NCBI GenBank assembly: GCA_007751475.1
Contig: CP036434.1
Location: forward strand, 434,001-498,000
Length of the DNA: 64,000 nt
DNA from: Saltatorellus ferox
GTDB taxonomy: Bacteria; Planctomycetota; UBA1135; GCA-002686595
Direction: 5' to 3'
The notes under the pieces are model-generated. The model was not told the origin of the DNA, searched no databases, and worked only from the letters and a program-made list of their open reading frames with translations. Shown here piece by piece: positions 62,414-64,000 of this stretch. Both the position numbers and the translations under genes were made by a program. Position 1 is the stretch's first letter, and each line of letters opens with the position of its first letter.

Positions 62414-64000
62414 ATGAAGAACACGATCATGATTCCTGTAACAGCGTCAACGCTCACCCGGACACTGGCTGTGGGCTGCCTCTGGGCTCTGGCTCTTGGA
62501 ACGCAGCATGCATTCGCCCAGCGGATCATTCGGATCATCGACGGCGCGCCGTCGATGACCTTGTACCGACCGGGTTCCATGGATGACGTCGACGGGGACG
62601 GGAAGGACGACATCTTCATGTATGGATCCTCAGCGGCGGCGTTCGCCGGGAGCCATGTGGTGGCATTCTCCAGCCAAAGCTTCGTCCCGCTATGGACTCA
62701 AGCTGTCAACACCATCGGCAATGTCGTCGGGACTTGCCGGACGGCAGAGTCAGTTGTTCTCGGTGACTTCGATGGCGATGGATTCGACGATGTTGCTGTT
62801 GGATGTCCAGGAGTCGGAGGGCTCAGCGAGGTCTTTGTCCTCGACGGTAGGACCGGCAGCGAGATCACTCGGGTCACGTATCCTGCTTGTTGCTTCGGGC
62901 ACTTCCTCGGCGCGCCAGGTGATGTGAACGGCGACGGGTACGCTGACTTGATTGTCTCGACATTCTTCGAGCAACGTGTCTTCCTGGGCCCTTCCGGGCA
63001 GTTCGCGTACGCGATTCCAGGTAGCGAAGATTCTGGCCTCGGCGCAGGCGGAGTGGGCGACATCGACATGGATGGGGCCGACGACTTCGTCCTTGGATGG
63101 GGCTCAACGGGGGTGGTGGATCTCCACTCCGGGCGGACAGGGGCGCTTCTCGGCTCCACGTGCGTCTTCCCCAACGGCTGCGGCGGCGTCTACGGATTCG
63201 AGCCCATTGGCCTCGGTGATATCAACGGCGATCAGATTCCCGACTTCGCCGTCTCAGCTCACAACGTCTTGATTCCGGCTTCGAATGGAGGGGTCGGGCT
63301 GATCAGGATGATTTCCGGAGCCGATCTGTCGACCATTCACGAGGTGACCGGTCGCCCGGAGCTCTCTCCGGAATCCTGTCGCGAGTTCCTGGGTCAGTCC
63401 CTGGGTGGGGGCCACGATCTCAATGGGGATGGGATCAACGACGTGGTCGCGACGGGAGGTGACCCCTTCTGCTTTCACTCTGGCATCGCCATCTCTGGCC
63501 GCACGGGCCAGATCCTGGCCCGCGTTCGTCCTCAGATTCATGGAGGAGAACTGGAGCTGAGCCATCCCGTGCACAGCGATCTCTTCATCGACTCCGCCAC
63601 AACGCTATCCGACGTGGACGGTGACGGCTACGACGACTGGGCGGTGACGAACTCTCGCGCCGGCTTTGGCGGCGTTCTCTCGGGTCGAGTGATCATCCTC
63701 GCGGGCGAGCCCGGCGACGTGGAGCATGTCTGCGACAGCGTTCCGCAATCGCTCGGTGCCGCCGCGCGGATCTACTTCTACGACGCCATCTCGGTGGGCA
63801 CGCGCGGTCTCGAGGTGCACGTGGAAGAAGCGATTCCGGATAGCGTGGCGCTGCTTCTTTACGGCCATCGTGCGCCCCCCGTGCCCTTCGGCGACGGCGT
63901 GCTCTGCATCGACCCCCAGTCGGCCGTTCGCTACGGCGGGCCCGTGCGGATCGGGAGCAACGGATCGTTGACCAAGAGCGTGGACTGGGGTGACTCCACC
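62414..64000 (+). CDS. Secreted FG-GAP repeat protein (3' end outside window)
   Basis: 529 codons from ATG at 62414 without a stop up to the window edge. The signal sequence (LAVGCLWALALGTQHAFA) is followed by FG-GAP/integrin-like repeats with calcium loops (DVDGDGKDDI, DFDGDGFDDV, DVNGDGYADL, DIDMDGADDF, DINGDQIPDF, DLNGDGINDV, DVDGDGYDDW). The last part (SLGAAARIYFYDAISVGTRG) may begin the shared C-terminal module. An extracellular beta-propeller protein, similar in plan to the product of the 5697 gene. Confidence 0.85.
   Translation, partial: MKNTIMIPVTASTLTRTLAVGCLWALALGTQHAFAQRIIRIIDGAPSMTLYRPGSMDDVDGDGKDDIFMYGSSAAAFAGSHVVAFSSQSFVPLWTQAVNTIGNVVGTCRTAESVVLGDFDGDGFDDVAVGCPGVGGLSEVFVLDGRTGSEITRVTYPACCFGHFLGAPGDVNGDGYADLIVSTFFEQRVFLGPSGQFAYAIPGSEDSGLGAGGVGDIDMDGADDFVLGWGSTGVVDLHSGRTGALLGSTCVFPNGCGGVYGFEPIGLGDINGDQIPDFAVSAHNVLIPASNGGVGLIRMISGADLSTIHEVTGRPELSPESCREFLGQSLGGGHDLNGDGINDVVATGGDPFCFHSGIAISGRTGQILARVRPQIHGGELELSHPVHSDLFIDSATTLSDVDGDGYDDWAVTNSRAGFGGVLSGRVIILAGEPGDVEHVCDSVPQSLGAAARIYFYDAISVGTRGLEVHVEEAIPDSVALLLYGHRAPPVPFGDGVLCIDPQSAVRYGGPVRIGSNGSLTKSVDWGDST

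Noticed and set aside
1..64000. tRNA, rRNA, riboswitch or prophage genes
   Set aside because: I looked for conserved tRNA arms, rRNA words and phage structural proteins and found none that could be supported.

Overview
The window looks like chromosome of a GC-rich planctomycete. I infer this from the many secreted proteins with FG-GAP or propeller repeats that share one C-terminal module (a Y-C-x-x-x-P-N-S-x-G start and an F/Y-R-D near the end), several membrane-anchored carboxypeptidase-regulatory-like proteins, a planctomycete-style ECF sigma remnant and two-component-regulator propellers. No rRNA, tRNA or CRISPR array was seen. The species is not determinable from the sequence alone.

Layout. 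0-17 kb: end of a PLP decarboxylase, a subtilisin, a 5'-truncated hydrolase, a LuxR-type regulator, secreted FG-GAP/propeller proteins, phosphotransferase-like kinases, a DUF4105 protein and membrane-anchored proteins. 17-42 kb: a decayed accessory region with pieces of IS91-family elements (one N-terminal transposase piece, two C-terminal pieces, four 3' ends), an ISL3 scrap, two segmental duplications (DUF4105-phosphotransferase and a multicopper-oxidase tail), an MscS channel, a second LuxR paralogue, and several truncated or frameshifted genes. 42-54 kb: healthy genes, namely a copper-type P-ATPase, a 2238-residue DUF4011-helicase-nuclease protein resembling the single-gene Hhe antiphage system, and a glycerol facilitator/glycerol kinase pair. 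54-64 kb: secreted proteins, a duplicated DUF1573-like gene, an interrupted sigma factor and a two-component-propeller lipoprotein, cut up by palindromic repeats.

The most striking non-coding structure is a family of about 82-135 bp near-perfect palindromes built on the half-site GGCGGTACNGAACC. They occur about ten times, in two clusters (4.3-10.5 kb and 54-62.3 kb), and are absent between. Most lie 3' of genes, but two nearly identical 82-bp copies sit at the broken ends of genes, so the family has moved recently or marks rearrangement points. A second structure is a promoter-region block conserved, with exact spacing, upstream of the two LuxR paralogues.

Functional links: the CopA-type ATPase lies divergent to remains of a lipoprotein and a multicopper oxidase, so this was probably a larger copper-resistance locus. 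GlpF and GlpK form an operon for glycerol uptake and phosphorylation. The Hhe-like gene stands alone. Many genes are broken by single-base changes. Some of these could be assembly errors, but the truncations at insertion-sequence and repeat junctions look biological.
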